Origin: Lachnospiraceae bacterium | Lineage (GTDB): Bacteria > Bacillota > Clostridia > Lachnospirales > Lachnospiraceae | DNA: 64,000 bases | Reading direction: 5' to 3' | NCBI GenBank assembly: GCA_017465475.1 | Contig: JAFTWC010000029.1 | Span: 1 to 64,000 of the forward strand | Part shown: in pieces, positions 27,073 to 34,966 of the stretch | How the letters are laid out: each line of letters starts with the position of its first letter | How positions within the stretch are numbered: the first letter of the stretch is position 1 | Notes under the pieces: model-generated | Databases searched by the model: none | Told to the model about the DNA's origin: nothing | What the model saw: the letters and a program-made list of their open reading frames with translations, nothing else | Made by a program: the position numbers and the translations under genes

Positions 27073-27101
27073 TTGCACAATAGAAAATCTTGGTGTATAA
27101 T
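27073..27101 (+). promoter_or_regulatory. Promoter of gdhA
   Basis: TTGCAC (27073-27078), 17 bases, TATAAT (27096-27101), about 100 bases upstream of the glutamate dehydrogenase start. Confidence 0.8.
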
Positions 27102-27201
27102 ATCGAAGAAGCACGGCGGTGACCCCATTTTTTGGAATGTGATTCCGGAGGGAAAGACGTGATGTGCACTATTTTTTTGAGGACGAAAGGAGAGCTTTAA
27201 G

Positions 27202-28551
27202 ATGGGATACGTTGATGAAGTAATTGAGTTAGTATCTAAGAAAAACGCTACCGAGCCGGAGTTCCTTCAGACTGTAGAAGAGGTATTATCCTCCCTGAAG
27301 CCGGTTGTAGACAAGAATGAAGCAACTTACAGAAAGGCAGCACTTCTTGAGAGAATGTGTGAGCCGGAGAGAGTAATTGAGTTCCGTGTTGCATGGGTTG
27401 ATGACAATGGTCAGACTCAGGTAAATCGCGGTTATCGTGTACAGTTTAACGGTGCAATCGGACCGTACAAGGGAGGCTTACGTTTCCATCCGTCCGTAAA
27501 CTTATCCATCATGAAGTTCCTCGGTTTCGAGCAGACCTTCAAGAACAGCTTAACGACCCTTCCGATGGGTGGTGCAAAGGGTGGTTCCGACTTTGACCCG
27601 CGCGGTAAGAGCGATGCTGAAATTATGAGATTCTGTCAGGCATTCATGACTGAGTTATATCGTCACATCGGTCCGGACGTAGACGTTCCAGCAGGTGACA
27701 TCGGTGTAGGCGGACGTGAGATCGGTTATATGTACGGTCAGTACCGTCGCATCAGAGGCGCATTCGAGAATGGTACCTTAACCGGTAAGGGTCGCTCCTA
27801 CGGCGGTTCCTTGATTCGTCCGGAAGCTACCGGTTACGGCGCAGTTTATTATTTGTGTGAAGTATTAAAGCATGAGGGCGAGACCATCGAGGGCAAGACC
27901 GTTTCCATTTCCGGTTTCGGTAATGTAGCATGGGGCGCAGCAAAGAAGATTGCTGAACTCGGCGGTAAGGCAGTAACTCTTTCCGGTCCGGACGGATATA
28001 TTTACGATCCGGATGGTGTTGTGACGGAGGAAAAGATTAACTTCCTTCTTGAAATGAGAAATTCCGGCCGTGATAAGGTTCAGGATTACGCTGATAAGTT
28101 TGGTTGTCAGTTCTTCCCGGGTCAGAAGCCGTGGGGCCAGAAGGTTGATATCGTTATGCCGTGTGCAACCCAGAACGATGTAAATCTTGACGAGGCTAAG
28201 AAGATTGTTGCTAACAACATTAAGTACTACATCGAAGTAGCAAATATGCCGACCACCAACGACGCTCTGAGCTTCTTAATGTCTCAGAAGAATATGATCG
28301 TTGCTCCGTCTAAGGCTGTAAATGCAGGTGGTGTACTTGTTTCCGGTCTTGAGATGAGCCAGAACAGCGAGAGATACAGCTGGACTGCAGAAGAAGTTGA
28401 TGCAAAGCTTCATCAGATTATGATCGGTATTCACGATTCTTCCGCAGCAGCAGCTGAAGAGTACGGCTTAGGTTATAATCTTGTGGCAGGTGCTAACATC
28501 GCAGGCTTCTTGAAGGTTGCTGATGCAATGCTGTCTCAGGGTGTATTCTAA
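27202..28551 (+). CDS. gdhA: Glutamate dehydrogenase (GdhA, hexameric type)
   Basis: 449 residues, the usual length of the bacterial hexameric enzyme, which interconverts glutamate with 2-oxoglutarate and ammonia. The substrate pocket is seen in GAIGPYKGGLRFHPSVN (catalytic-region lysines) and PMGGAKGGSDFDP, and the dinucleotide fold in VSISGFGNVAWGAA. It is probably NADP-linked and assimilatory by resemblance, though cofactor choice is inferred. The gene stands alone between its own promoter (27073) and a terminator (28582), and its codon use looks like that of a highly expressed gene. The ribosome site AAAGGAGAGC is good. Confidence 0.95.
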   Translation: MGYVDEVIELVSKKNATEPEFLQTVEEVLSSLKPVVDKNEATYRKAALLERMCEPERVIEFRVAWVDDNGQTQVNRGYRVQFNGAIGPYKGGLRFHPSVNLSIMKFLGFEQTFKNSLTTLPMGGAKGGSDFDPRGKSDAEIMRFCQAFMTELYRHIGPDVDVPAGDIGVGGREIGYMYGQYRRIRGAFENGTLTGKGRSYGGSLIRPEATGYGAVYYLCEVLKHEGETIEGKTVSISGFGNVAWGAAKKIAELGGKAVTLSGPDGYIYDPDGVVTEEKINFLLEMRNSGRDKVQDYADKFGCQFFPGQKPWGQKVDIVMPCATQNDVNLDEAKKIVANNIKYYIEVANMPTTNDALSFLMSQKNMIVAPSKAVNAGGVLVSGLEMSQNSERYSWTAEEVDAKLHQIMIGIHDSSAAAAEEYGLGYNLVAGANIAGFLKVADAMLSQGVF

Positions 28552-28581
28552 TACATACGCGTGAGAATATTTGTTTGAAAG

Positions 28582-28619
28582 AAAGAGATCCGTAAACAAA
28601 GGTTTATGGGTCTCTTTTA
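28582..28619 (+). terminator. Intrinsic terminator after gdhA
   Basis: AAAGAGATCCGTAAAC pairs with GTTTATGGGTCTCTTT (two G-U pairs), ending in T's. Confidence 0.85.
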
Positions 28620-28630
28620 TGTTGAAATAC

Positions 28631-28659
28631 TTGCAAAAAGCGGGTCTTTGTGCTATATT
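28631..28659 (+). promoter_or_regulatory. Promoter of the DUF6465 gene
   Basis: TTGCAA (28631-28636), 17 bases, TATATT (28654-28659), followed about 40 bases later by GGAGG and the start codon at 28707. Confidence 0.75.
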
Positions 28660-28706
28660 CAATATGAAAGTTGCAATAAACATAGTTTCTGAACGGAGGA
28701 TTTGAT

Positions 28707-29081
28707 ATGGCAAAAAAAGCAACCGGTAAAAAGGTAGCAGAGGAAGTGAAGGAAATGAAAGTGACAGCAGCAGAAACGGTAGCCAAAGTGCAGCCGGCAG
28801 AGGAAAAAGTAGCAAAAGAGATGAAGAAACCGGGAAGTGTGAATAAGAGTACGGCAGCGAAGGCTGTGGAAAAGAAGCCGGAAAAGAAGGATGAAGTATT
28901 TGTTCAGTTTGCAGGTGAAGAGTATGCTGTGGCTGAGGTTATGGAGAAAGTGAAAGCTGCTTATGTGGCAGAAGGTCACAGAGCTTCCGGTGTTAAGTCG
29001 GTTCGTTTATATATTAAGCCGGAAGAAAGAAAGGCTTATTATGTAATCAACGATAAGGCGGCAGGAAGTATTGATTTATAA
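28707..29081 (+). CDS. DUF6465-like protein with Lys/Ala-rich tail
   Basis: 124 residues in two parts. Residues 1-70 are a disordered Lys/Ala/Glu-rich tail reminiscent of histone-like tails. Residues 72-124 are a compact domain (VFVQFAGEEYAVAEVMEKV, VRLYIKPEERKAYYVIND) seen in small Lachnospiraceae proteins of the DUF6465 type. The basic tail suggests nucleic-acid contact, but no function is known. It is a single-gene unit with its own promoter and GGAGG ribosome site. Confidence 0.75.
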   Translation: MAKKATGKKVAEEVKEMKVTAAETVAKVQPAEEKVAKEMKKPGSVNKSTAAKAVEKKPEKKDEVFVQFAGEEYAVAEVMEKVKAAYVAEGHRASGVKSVRLYIKPEERKAYYVINDKAAGSIDL

Positions 29082-29102
29082 GAAGAAATGATTTATGCGC
29101 TT

Positions 29103-29140
29103 TGGACGGAGGAGGTAGCTTCTCCGTTCACTTCATTTTA
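29103..29140 (+). terminator. Possible weak terminator
   Basis: ACGGAG (29106-29111) pairs with CTCCGT (29122-29127), followed by an imperfect T-rich stretch. The stem is short. Confidence 0.35.
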
Positions 29141-29185
29141 TGACTGTTTTTTATCAAAAAACGCGCAAGAAAGGATATGGGAGCA

Positions 29186-30055
29186 ATGAAGTTGAAAAAA
29201 ATTGTAGGGGCTCTTGGCGTATTAATGACGGTTACTGCCGTTGGTTGCGGGAGTTCCGATAATACTGCGAAGAACGATATTACCAATAGTCCGTCGGAAA
29301 CGGTAACGAAGGGGCCTCTATCAGGGGTGGAAGAGGATGTGCCGGGTGGTATTGAGATAACGAAGCCGGTACAGGAAGAAGAGTTTTCGTATGAATTGCA
29401 ATACAGTTTGAAAGAAGAGTCGGAAGAAGAAAAAGACGGAGAGTTTGTATATTTTAAGTCTGCGATAAATTATCCTGTCTTTGAGGGAAAGTATGCAGAA
29501 AATATGAATCGTTTTGTTGCTTCTTTGACGGAAGGGGTTCGGGAAGAACTGTTTACGGCAAGGGACAATGCAAAATTTGATTATGAGGAGTCCAAAAACG
29601 ATGAATACAGGATTGCTATGTTCCCGGAGGAAGAAGAGTATATTGTCAGTTGTATCCGGAACAAAGAGCAATATTATACGTTATTTACCAAGTGGTTCAG
29701 TTATAGCGGAGGAGCCCATCCGAACACATTTTGTAAAGCCTATGTGGTGGATGTGACGAAGGGGGAAGAAGAGTCCTTTGAAAATATGATACGTCCCTAC
29801 GGTGTAAGTGTGGAAGAGGTGGTTGAGTTTGCTATGACCAGAATTCAGAGTGAGCATGGGGATGAATTGTTTGAAACGGATGACGAAAGTGCTTTGAAGG
29901 AATGGATACATATGTTTACGCAGGAAAATCAATGGTATTTAAACGATAAGGGACTTGTACTGTTTGCCAATCCTTATGACATTGCTGCATACGCATACGG
30001 TATGATTGAATGTGAAATATCCTATGAGGAATTAGAACAAGGCTTGAAAAAATAA
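29186..30055 (+). CDS. RsiV/PdaC-like lipoprotein (DUF4163-DUF3298 type)
   Basis: About 289 residues. A hydrophobic signal ending in a lipobox (TAVGC) predicts a lipoprotein anchored at the outer face of the membrane, followed by a Ser/Thr/Asp-rich linker. The rest matches the DUF4163/DUF3298 pair of anti-sigma factor RsiV and deacetylase PdaC: ESEEEKDGEFVYFKSAINYPV, FSYSGGAHPNT and LVLFANPYDIAAYAYG. In RsiV this domain binds lysozyme; the role here is unknown. There is no sigma-factor gene nearby. ATG 29186 was preferred for spacing from AAAGGA; the ATG at 29177 is too close. Confidence 0.8.
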   Translation: MKLKKIVGALGVLMTVTAVGCGSSDNTAKNDITNSPSETVTKGPLSGVEEDVPGGIEITKPVQEEEFSYELQYSLKEESEEEKDGEFVYFKSAINYPVFEGKYAENMNRFVASLTEGVREELFTARDNAKFDYEESKNDEYRIAMFPEEEEYIVSCIRNKEQYYTLFTKWFSYSGGAHPNTFCKAYVVDVTKGEEESFENMIRPYGVSVEEVVEFAMTRIQSEHGDELFETDDESALKEWIHMFTQENQWYLNDKGLVLFANPYDIAAYAYGMIECEISYEELEQGLKK

Positions 30056-30071
30056 TAAGATGTGCTATACT
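30044..30071 (+). promoter_or_regulatory. Probable promoter of mscL
   Basis: TTGAAA (30044-30049) inside the last codons of the upstream lipoprotein gene, 16 bases, TATACT (30066-30071). Confidence 0.6.
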
Positions 30072-30134
30072 TGATGAGTAGGATAAAAAAGTATCTCCTA
30101 AAGGAGATTGGAAGGATTCAAAGGAGGAAATACT

Positions 30135-30596
30135 ATGTTAAAAGAGTTTAAGCAGTTCGCAATTAAGGGAAACATGATTGATCTTGCTGTCGGTATGATT
30201 ATCGGTACCGCATTCAATAAGTTGGTATCGTCTCTTGTAAATGATATGATTATGCCGCTTCTTGGTTTGTTGACCGGAAAGATTGATTTTGCAAAGCTTT
30301 TTATTGCGCTGGACGGAAACAAATATGAGACCCTTGCCGAAGCGGAAGAACTTGGTGTGGCATGCTTTAAGTACGGTGCTTTTATTGCAGGTTTAATCGA
30401 CTTTATTATCATGGCATTTGTGGTGTTCTTGTTTGTGAAGTGGATGAATAAGCTCCGCGATATGGGAAAGAAGGAAGAAGTAGTTGTGCCGGCTGCACCG
30501 ACTACAAAGGTATGTCCGTTCTGTAAGTCTGAAATTGCAATCGAGGCAACCCGTTGCCCGCATTGTACTTCTGAACAGCCGACGACGGTAGAATAA
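30135..30596 (+). CDS. mscL: Large-conductance mechanosensitive channel MscL with zinc-ribbon tail
   Basis: About 153 residues. [27 protein letters not shown] is the conserved start with the gating helix, and the second membrane helix lies at about 78-100. MscL opens under membrane tension to release solutes during osmotic downshock. The C-terminus carries [18 protein letters not shown], a four-cysteine zinc ribbon that replaces the usual helical bundle end. ATG 30135 has AAAGGAGG upstream. The next gene is a CobW GTPase 19 bases away, which may share the transcript. Confidence 0.93.
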   Translation: MLKEFKQFAIKGNMIDLAVGMIIGTAFNKLVSSLVNDMIMPLLGLLTGKIDFAKLFIALDGNKYETLAEAEELGVACFKYGAFIAGLIDFIIMAFVVFLFVKWMNKLRDMGKKEEVVVPAAPTTKVCPFCKSEIAIEATRCPHCTSEQPTTVE

Positions 30597-30615
30597 ATTT
30601 TGGAGGTAGTAAGTG

Positions 30616-31767
30616 ATGACAAAGATTGATATTATTTCCGGATTTTTGGGTGCCGGAAAAACGACACTTATTAAGAAATTGTTAGAGGAAGCATACAAAG
30701 GTGAAAAGGTTGTTTTAATTGAGAACGAGTTTGGCGAAATCGGAATCGACGGCGGATTCTTAAAGGATGCCGGTGTAGAGATTACGGAAATGAATTCCGG
30801 TTGTATCTGTTGTTCTTTAGTAGGTGATTTTGGAAAATCTCTGAAAGAAGTGTTAGAACGCTTTTCTCCGGACCGCGTGATTATTGAGCCGTCCGGTGTG
30901 GGTAAACTTTCTGATGTTATTAAGGCAGTACAGGATGTAAAAGAAGAGTTGCCGAATGCAAAATTAAACAGCTTTTCTACAGTAGTAGATGTATCAAAGG
31001 CTGCAATGTATATGAAGAATTTCGGTGAGTTTTTCAATAATCAGGTAGAGAGCGCAAAGACCATTATTTTAAGCCGTACGCAGAAGTATGATGCGGCAAA
31101 GACCGAAGTGGTAGTAGGAAAGCTTCGTGCACAGAATCCGAAAGCGATTCTTATTACAACAGCTTGGGATGAAATTGACGGTAAGGTAATTCTTTCTGCT
31201 ATGGAGCAGGAGTCTTCCTTTGAAAATGAGTTGCTGAAAGAGGCACAGGAGCATCATCACCATCACGAGCATGGGGAGGACTGCACTTGCGGTTGTCATG
31301 ACCACGACCATCATCATGAGCATGAGCATCACCATGAACACGAGCACCACCACGAGCATGGGGAGGACTGCACGTGCGGTTGTCACGACCATGATCATCA
31401 TCATGAGCACGAGCACCACCATGAGCATGGGGAAGACTGCACCTGCGGTTGCCACGATCACGACCATCATCACCACCATCACCATGCGGACGAAGTATTT
31501 ACCAGCTGGGGAAAAGAGACACCGCATAAGTATGAGCGTGATACCATGCGCGAGATTTTAAATAAGCTTGCCAATACGGAAGACTATGGAGTGATTCTTC
31601 GTGCAAAGGGTATGGTTCCGGCGACAGATGGTACTTGGATTTATTTTGACCTGACTCCGGGTGAATTTGAACTCCGCGAAGGAACACCGGATTATACCGG
31701 ACGTATCTGTGTGATTGGTTCAAAAATTAAAGAAGATGCGTTGGAAGTTTTATTTGAACTTGCATAA
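30616..31767 (+). CDS. CobW/G3E metallochaperone GTPase with His/Cys-rich repeats
   Basis: About 383 residues. Walker A GFLGAGKTT is at residues 9-17, the metal motif CICC lies in EMNSGCICCSLVGDF, and EPSGVGKLSDV follows. G3E GTPases load metals such as Zn, Co or Ni into target proteins. Residues about 213-292 are a His/Asp/Cys-rich insertion with three copies of HEHGEDCTCGCHDHDHHH, a metal-binding reservoir. A CobW C-terminal domain completes the protein. GGAGG precedes; GTG 30613 is an alternative start. A second GTPase of the same family is directly downstream. Confidence 0.9.
   Translation: MTKIDIISGFLGAGKTTLIKKLLEEAYKGEKVVLIENEFGEIGIDGGFLKDAGVEITEMNSGCICCSLVGDFGKSLKEVLERFSPDRVIIEPSGVGKLSDVIKAVQDVKEELPNAKLNSFSTVVDVSKAAMYMKNFGEFFNNQVESAKTIILSRTQKYDAAKTEVVVGKLRAQNPKAILITTAWDEIDGKVILSAMEQESSFENELLKEAQEHHHHHEHGEDCTCGCHDHDHHHEHEHHHEHEHHHEHGEDCTCGCHDHDHHHEHEHHHEHGEDCTCGCHDHDHHHHHHHADEVFTSWGKETPHKYERDTMREILNKLANTEDYGVILRAKGMVPATDGTWIYFDLTPGEFELREGTPDYTGRICVIGSKIKEDALEVLFELA
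31258..31490 (+). repeat. Coding tandem repeat of a His/Cys metal-binding module
   Basis: The DNA encodes HEHGEDCTCGCHDHDHHH three times, starting near 31265, 31352 and 31421, the first two separated by extra HEHEHH blocks. The copies are nearly identical at DNA level but vary in length, which suggests recent expansion or contraction. Confidence 0.85.
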
Positions 31768-31793
31768 CAGAGGTTAAAGAGAGGAATCTTAAA

Positions 31794-32735
31794 ATGGAGA
31801 TACCTGTATATATTATTACCGGATTTTTAGAAAGCGGTAAAACTACATTCATTAAAAACACGTTGGAAGACCCGAATTTTGCTTCCGGAGAAAAGACCAT
31901 TCTCCTTCTTTGTGAGGAAGGAATGGAGGAGTATGATACGGAGAGTTTGGAAAAAAACAATATCTTTATCATTCCGGTGGAAAACGAAGAAGATTTGTCT
32001 CCGAGCTTTTTGAAAAAGTGTCAAACCGATTATCGTCCGGAGCGGGTAATGATTGAGTTTAACGGAACCTGGAGCATGTCCGGTTTTATTGAGCGGGGGA
32101 TGCCGCGAGGTTGGGAACTGGCACAGATGATTACCATGGCAGATGCAGGCACCTTTGAAGTGTATATGAGTAATATGCGTCAGATGATGGCGGAACAGAT
32201 TAATTTTACGGAGCTTGTGATTTTTAACCGATGTACGGCAGACACAAAGAGAAATACGTTCCGTAAAGCGGTACGGGCATTAAATCGACGCGCTCAGGTT
32301 CTTTTCGAGTCAGAAGACGGAGAAGACGGCTTTGATGATGAGATTGATTTGCCGTATGATTTGAATGCAGATGTGATTGAGATAGAGGATGATGATTACG
32401 GTATTTTTTATCTGGATGCATTAGACCAACCGCAAAAGTATGCGGGAAAGACCGTACGATTTACAGCAATGGTATACAAAGGACGAGATATTCCGAAGGG
32501 TTTTTTTGTTCCGGGACGTTTCGCCATGACTTGTTGTGCGGATGATATCGGATTTGTGGGAATGCTTTGTAAAGGACCTCAAGCGGATAATTTTAAATTG
32601 AGAGACTGGGTAAAAGTCACGGCAAAGGTTTCTGTAGAGTACCAGAGAGAATACGGCGGGGAAGGTCCTGTGTTGTATCTTGTGGACATGGTGCATACGG
32701 CAAAACCGAAAGAGCACCTGATTTATATGAATTAG
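31794..32735 (+). CDS. CobW-like GTPase fused to a TIGR03943/DUF1980-like domain
   Basis: 313 residues. The N-terminal part is a G3E GTPase with Walker A GFLESGKTT at residues 10-18, but it lacks the CxCC metal motif of its neighbour (MIEFNGTWSM replaces the EPSG region). The C-terminal part (about 200-313), with YAGKTVRFTAMVYKGRDIPKG and MTCCADDIGFVGMLC, resembles the TIGR03943/DUF1980 domain usually fused to membrane partners. It lies 26 bases after the His-rich GTPase. The pair probably works in metal trafficking; which metal is unknown. Confidence 0.8.
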   Translation: MEIPVYIITGFLESGKTTFIKNTLEDPNFASGEKTILLLCEEGMEEYDTESLEKNNIFIIPVENEEDLSPSFLKKCQTDYRPERVMIEFNGTWSMSGFIERGMPRGWELAQMITMADAGTFEVYMSNMRQMMAEQINFTELVIFNRCTADTKRNTFRKAVRALNRRAQVLFESEDGEDGFDDEIDLPYDLNADVIEIEDDDYGIFYLDALDQPQKYAGKTVRFTAMVYKGRDIPKGFFVPGRFAMTCCADDIGFVGMLCKGPQADNFKLRDWVKVTAKVSVEYQREYGGEGPVLYLVDMVHTAKPKEHLIYMN

Positions 32736-32750
32736 GATTGCGAGGAAAAA

Positions 32751-33602
32751 ATGAAACAGACAGGCAGTAAACGGCATATCTTTTCAGTAACGACACGGAA
32801 GAAATGCTTAAGGACTGCATGTCTGTTTTTTTTAGTTGCAGTTTTCCTGAGTGTATGTATGTTAAAAAGTGAGCGTATGGAGAGGACATTTATGAGAAAA
32901 ACAATTATGATTACAGCCCACAGAGGAGCATCCTACGGAACTCCGGAAAACACAAGAGCATCCATAGATTTGGCGATTGCAGAACAGGCGGATTATGTAG
33001 AGATAGATGTGAGAATGACAGCAGACAAGGTTCCTGTATTGATGCATGACCGGGCATTATTTCGTACCACAGGAGTTGTGAATGATATCGATAAAGTGAC
33101 GTATGAGGAGGTTTCTTACTATGATGCGGGAGCTGGATATGCAAAAGAATTTGTAGGAGAACAGGTTCCTTCTTTGCAGGAAGTATTAGAAGAATACGGC
33201 GGTAAAATAAAGTTTAACATCGAATTGAAAGAAGAAGAGAACAGAGAACTGGCAGAATCCGTAGTGGCATTGATAGAACGGTACGGATTAGAAGAGCGTT
33301 GCGTGGTAACTTCTGCATTCTATGAACAGTTGGAATATGTGAAAAAAGAAAATAAATCCATTAGAACCGGCTACATTTTGTCTTTGGTATACGGGGAAAT
33401 TTTTCATTGTGATGCGGCAGACTTTTTCAGTATTAAATGGAATTATATTACGGAGCAATTGGTAAAGGGGGCACATAAAAGAGGAAAAGAAGTCCATGCA
33501 TGGACAGTAAATAAGAAACATGAAATAAAACAAATGCAGGAGCTTAATGTAGATAATATAATAACGGATAAGCCGGCTTATGTAAGGGAAGTGATTCAAT
33601 GA
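32751..33602 (+). CDS. Glycerophosphodiester phosphodiesterase, membrane-anchored
   Basis: 283 residues. One membrane helix (about 21-38) is followed by a GDPD TIM barrel: TAHRGASYGTPENTRASI, VEIDVRMTADKVPVLMHD and a late HAWTVN. Catalytic His, Glu and Asp positions are present. It should release sn-glycerol 3-phosphate from glycerophosphodiesters at the outer membrane face. The start ATG 32751 has GAGGAAAAA upstream; an internal ATG at 32892 would give a soluble form. It lies 15 bases after the GTPase pair. Confidence 0.88.
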   Translation: MKQTGSKRHIFSVTTRKKCLRTACLFFLVAVFLSVCMLKSERMERTFMRKTIMITAHRGASYGTPENTRASIDLAIAEQADYVEIDVRMTADKVPVLMHDRALFRTTGVVNDIDKVTYEEVSYYDAGAGYAKEFVGEQVPSLQEVLEEYGGKIKFNIELKEEENRELAESVVALIERYGLEERCVVTSAFYEQLEYVKKENKSIRTGYILSLVYGEIFHCDAADFFSIKWNYITEQLVKGAHKRGKEVHAWTVNKKHEIKQMQELNVDNIITDKPAYVREVIQ

Positions 33603-33668
33603 TGCAACATTTCAAAAAACTGCCGTATTATATTTGTAGAATGTAAACGATATGATGCGGAGGTTTGT

Positions 33669-34460
33669 ATGGCAGTAAAGGTTGCACTGGATGCAGGACA
33701 CGGCGGATATGATAGCGGAGCGGTACATGAAGGTCGCAGGGAAAAGGATGATAATCTTGCACTTACGCTTGCGGTAGGAGAAATTTTGGAACAAAACGGA
33801 GTGAATGTGGTGTATACAAGAACAGAAGATGTGTATGATTCTCCGGTACGAAAAGCGCAGATTGCAAATGAGTCGGGAGCAGACTATTTTATTTCTTTTC
33901 ATCGCAATTCCAGTCCCAATGACAATCAGTATACCGGTGTAGAGACTCTTTTGTATGATGAAAACGGAGTTAAAGCAGAGATGGCGCGTGCTATCAATGC
34001 AGAACTTGCGAAAGTAGGATTCCGGGATTTGGGATTAAATATAAGACGGGATTTGGCAGTACTTCGGCGTACCCAGATGCCGGCACTTCTTTTGGAAGTA
34101 GGATTTATAAATACCGATGCGGATAATGCACTTTTGGATGCTAGATTTGATGACACGGCTCAGGCTATTGCCAACGGAGTATTACAGACCATTGGAGGAG
34201 AAATCGGTCCGGGAGCAGGAACCGGCTCCGGCAGGCCGGTATCAGAGGCCTACGCGGTACAGGTAGGCTTGTTCCGGAATCCGGAAAATGCCGATAATTT
34301 ATATCGGGAGCTGGTAGCTCTCGGAATTCCGTCAGATATTTCAAGAAGCGGAAGTTTTTATGCGGTACGAGCGGGAAGAACGGAAAGTCTGAATGAAGCG
34401 GTGGCATTGCAACAGGAGTTACAGCAGTTGGGATATGATACGTTAGTGGTAACGTTATAG
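33669..34460 (+). CDS. N-acetylmuramoyl-L-alanine amidase with SPOR domain, no signal peptide
   Basis: 263 residues. The Amidase_3 domain (1-175) has the zinc ligands in LDAGHGG, the first glutamate region (GRREKDDNLALTLA), FISFHRNS and the catalytic Glu in LLLEVGFINT. A Gly-rich linker leads to a C-terminal SPOR domain (about 192-262, YAVQVGLFRNPENADNL), which binds glycan denuded of peptides. The enzyme cleaves the muramyl-alanine bond of peptidoglycan. No signal peptide or upstream in-frame start exists, since a TGA lies 22 codons back, so the route to the wall is unclear. The ribosome site is GGAGG. Confidence 0.88.
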   Translation: MAVKVALDAGHGGYDSGAVHEGRREKDDNLALTLAVGEILEQNGVNVVYTRTEDVYDSPVRKAQIANESGADYFISFHRNSSPNDNQYTGVETLLYDENGVKAEMARAINAELAKVGFRDLGLNIRRDLAVLRRTQMPALLLEVGFINTDADNALLDARFDDTAQAIANGVLQTIGGEIGPGAGTGSGRPVSEAYAVQVGLFRNPENADNLYRELVALGIPSDISRSGSFYAVRAGRTESLNEAVALQQELQQLGYDTLVVTL

Positions 34461-34877
34461 TTTCTTTTTACAAAGAAGGCGCTCAAATAATAGTCCGGCC
34501 AAGGCCCAACAAGGTGCATAATCCAGTCGGATAACGCCTTTATAATTGAGTTTTGCCTTGCTGTAATCCCAAGGGCAGGCATTGTGACGTTTCAGAAGGA
34601 CACCGGTAGTGAATTCGCAAAAAAAGATTCCGGTAGCGTAAATCAGACCGCGGACGACAGCAGACTTTTCTTTGATTTTGTTATAAACAGCAGGGATAAC
34701 GGCGGCAAGACCGTAGATGGGAAACATCCACACGGAAGTACGGCAAAAGAGCCGGTTATCTTTTGTGTGGTTCTTTACGGAATGGAGACCGGTCCAAAAA
34801 CATTCCAGACACCAACCGGTGAAACCGCAACGGATAAAGTCGGAACAAAAGTGTCCCACGGAATGAAAAAAATGCAT
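34455..34877 (-). CDS. Membrane protein of the ABC_trans_CmpB type
   Basis: 140 residues with four hydrophobic segments. GFTGWCLECFWTGL, MFPIYGLAAVI and NYKGVIRLDYAPCWALAGLLFE correspond to the conserved blocks of the CmpB-like putative permease family common in Clostridia. Function unknown. The AGGAGG ribosome site lies in the 3' arm of a long inverted repeat (34879-34943). The 3' end overlaps the amidase gene by 6 bases on the opposite strand. Confidence 0.7.
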   Translation of the reverse strand: MHFFHSVGHFCSDFIRCGFTGWCLECFWTGLHSVKNHTKDNRLFCRTSVWMFPIYGLAAVIPAVYNKIKEKSAVVRGLIYATGIFFCEFTTGVLLKRHNACPWDYSKAKLNYKGVIRLDYAPCWALAGLLFERLLCKKKL

Positions 34878-34878
34878 A

Positions 34879-34943
34879 AAAACCTCCTGTATTATTTTCC
34901 GTTTTAGTATGTACCGATAAGGAAAAAATATACAGGAGGTTTT
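34879..34943 (-). promoter_or_regulatory. Inverted repeat that buries a ribosome site
   Basis: Arms 34879-34892 and 34930-34943 are 14-base exact complements. On the minus strand the downstream arm ends in AGGAGGTTTT directly before the ATG of the CmpB-like gene, so folding hides its ribosome site. The same hairpin, ending in T's, could terminate transcripts coming from tyrA. Confidence 0.7.
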
Positions 34944-34966
34944 GAATATAGTGCTATGGGAACCGA

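Noticed and set aside
31069-31561. Long frames on other phases of the His-rich repeat
   Set aside because: They arise from the low-complexity CAC/CAT repeats of the CobW gene and lack ribosome sites.
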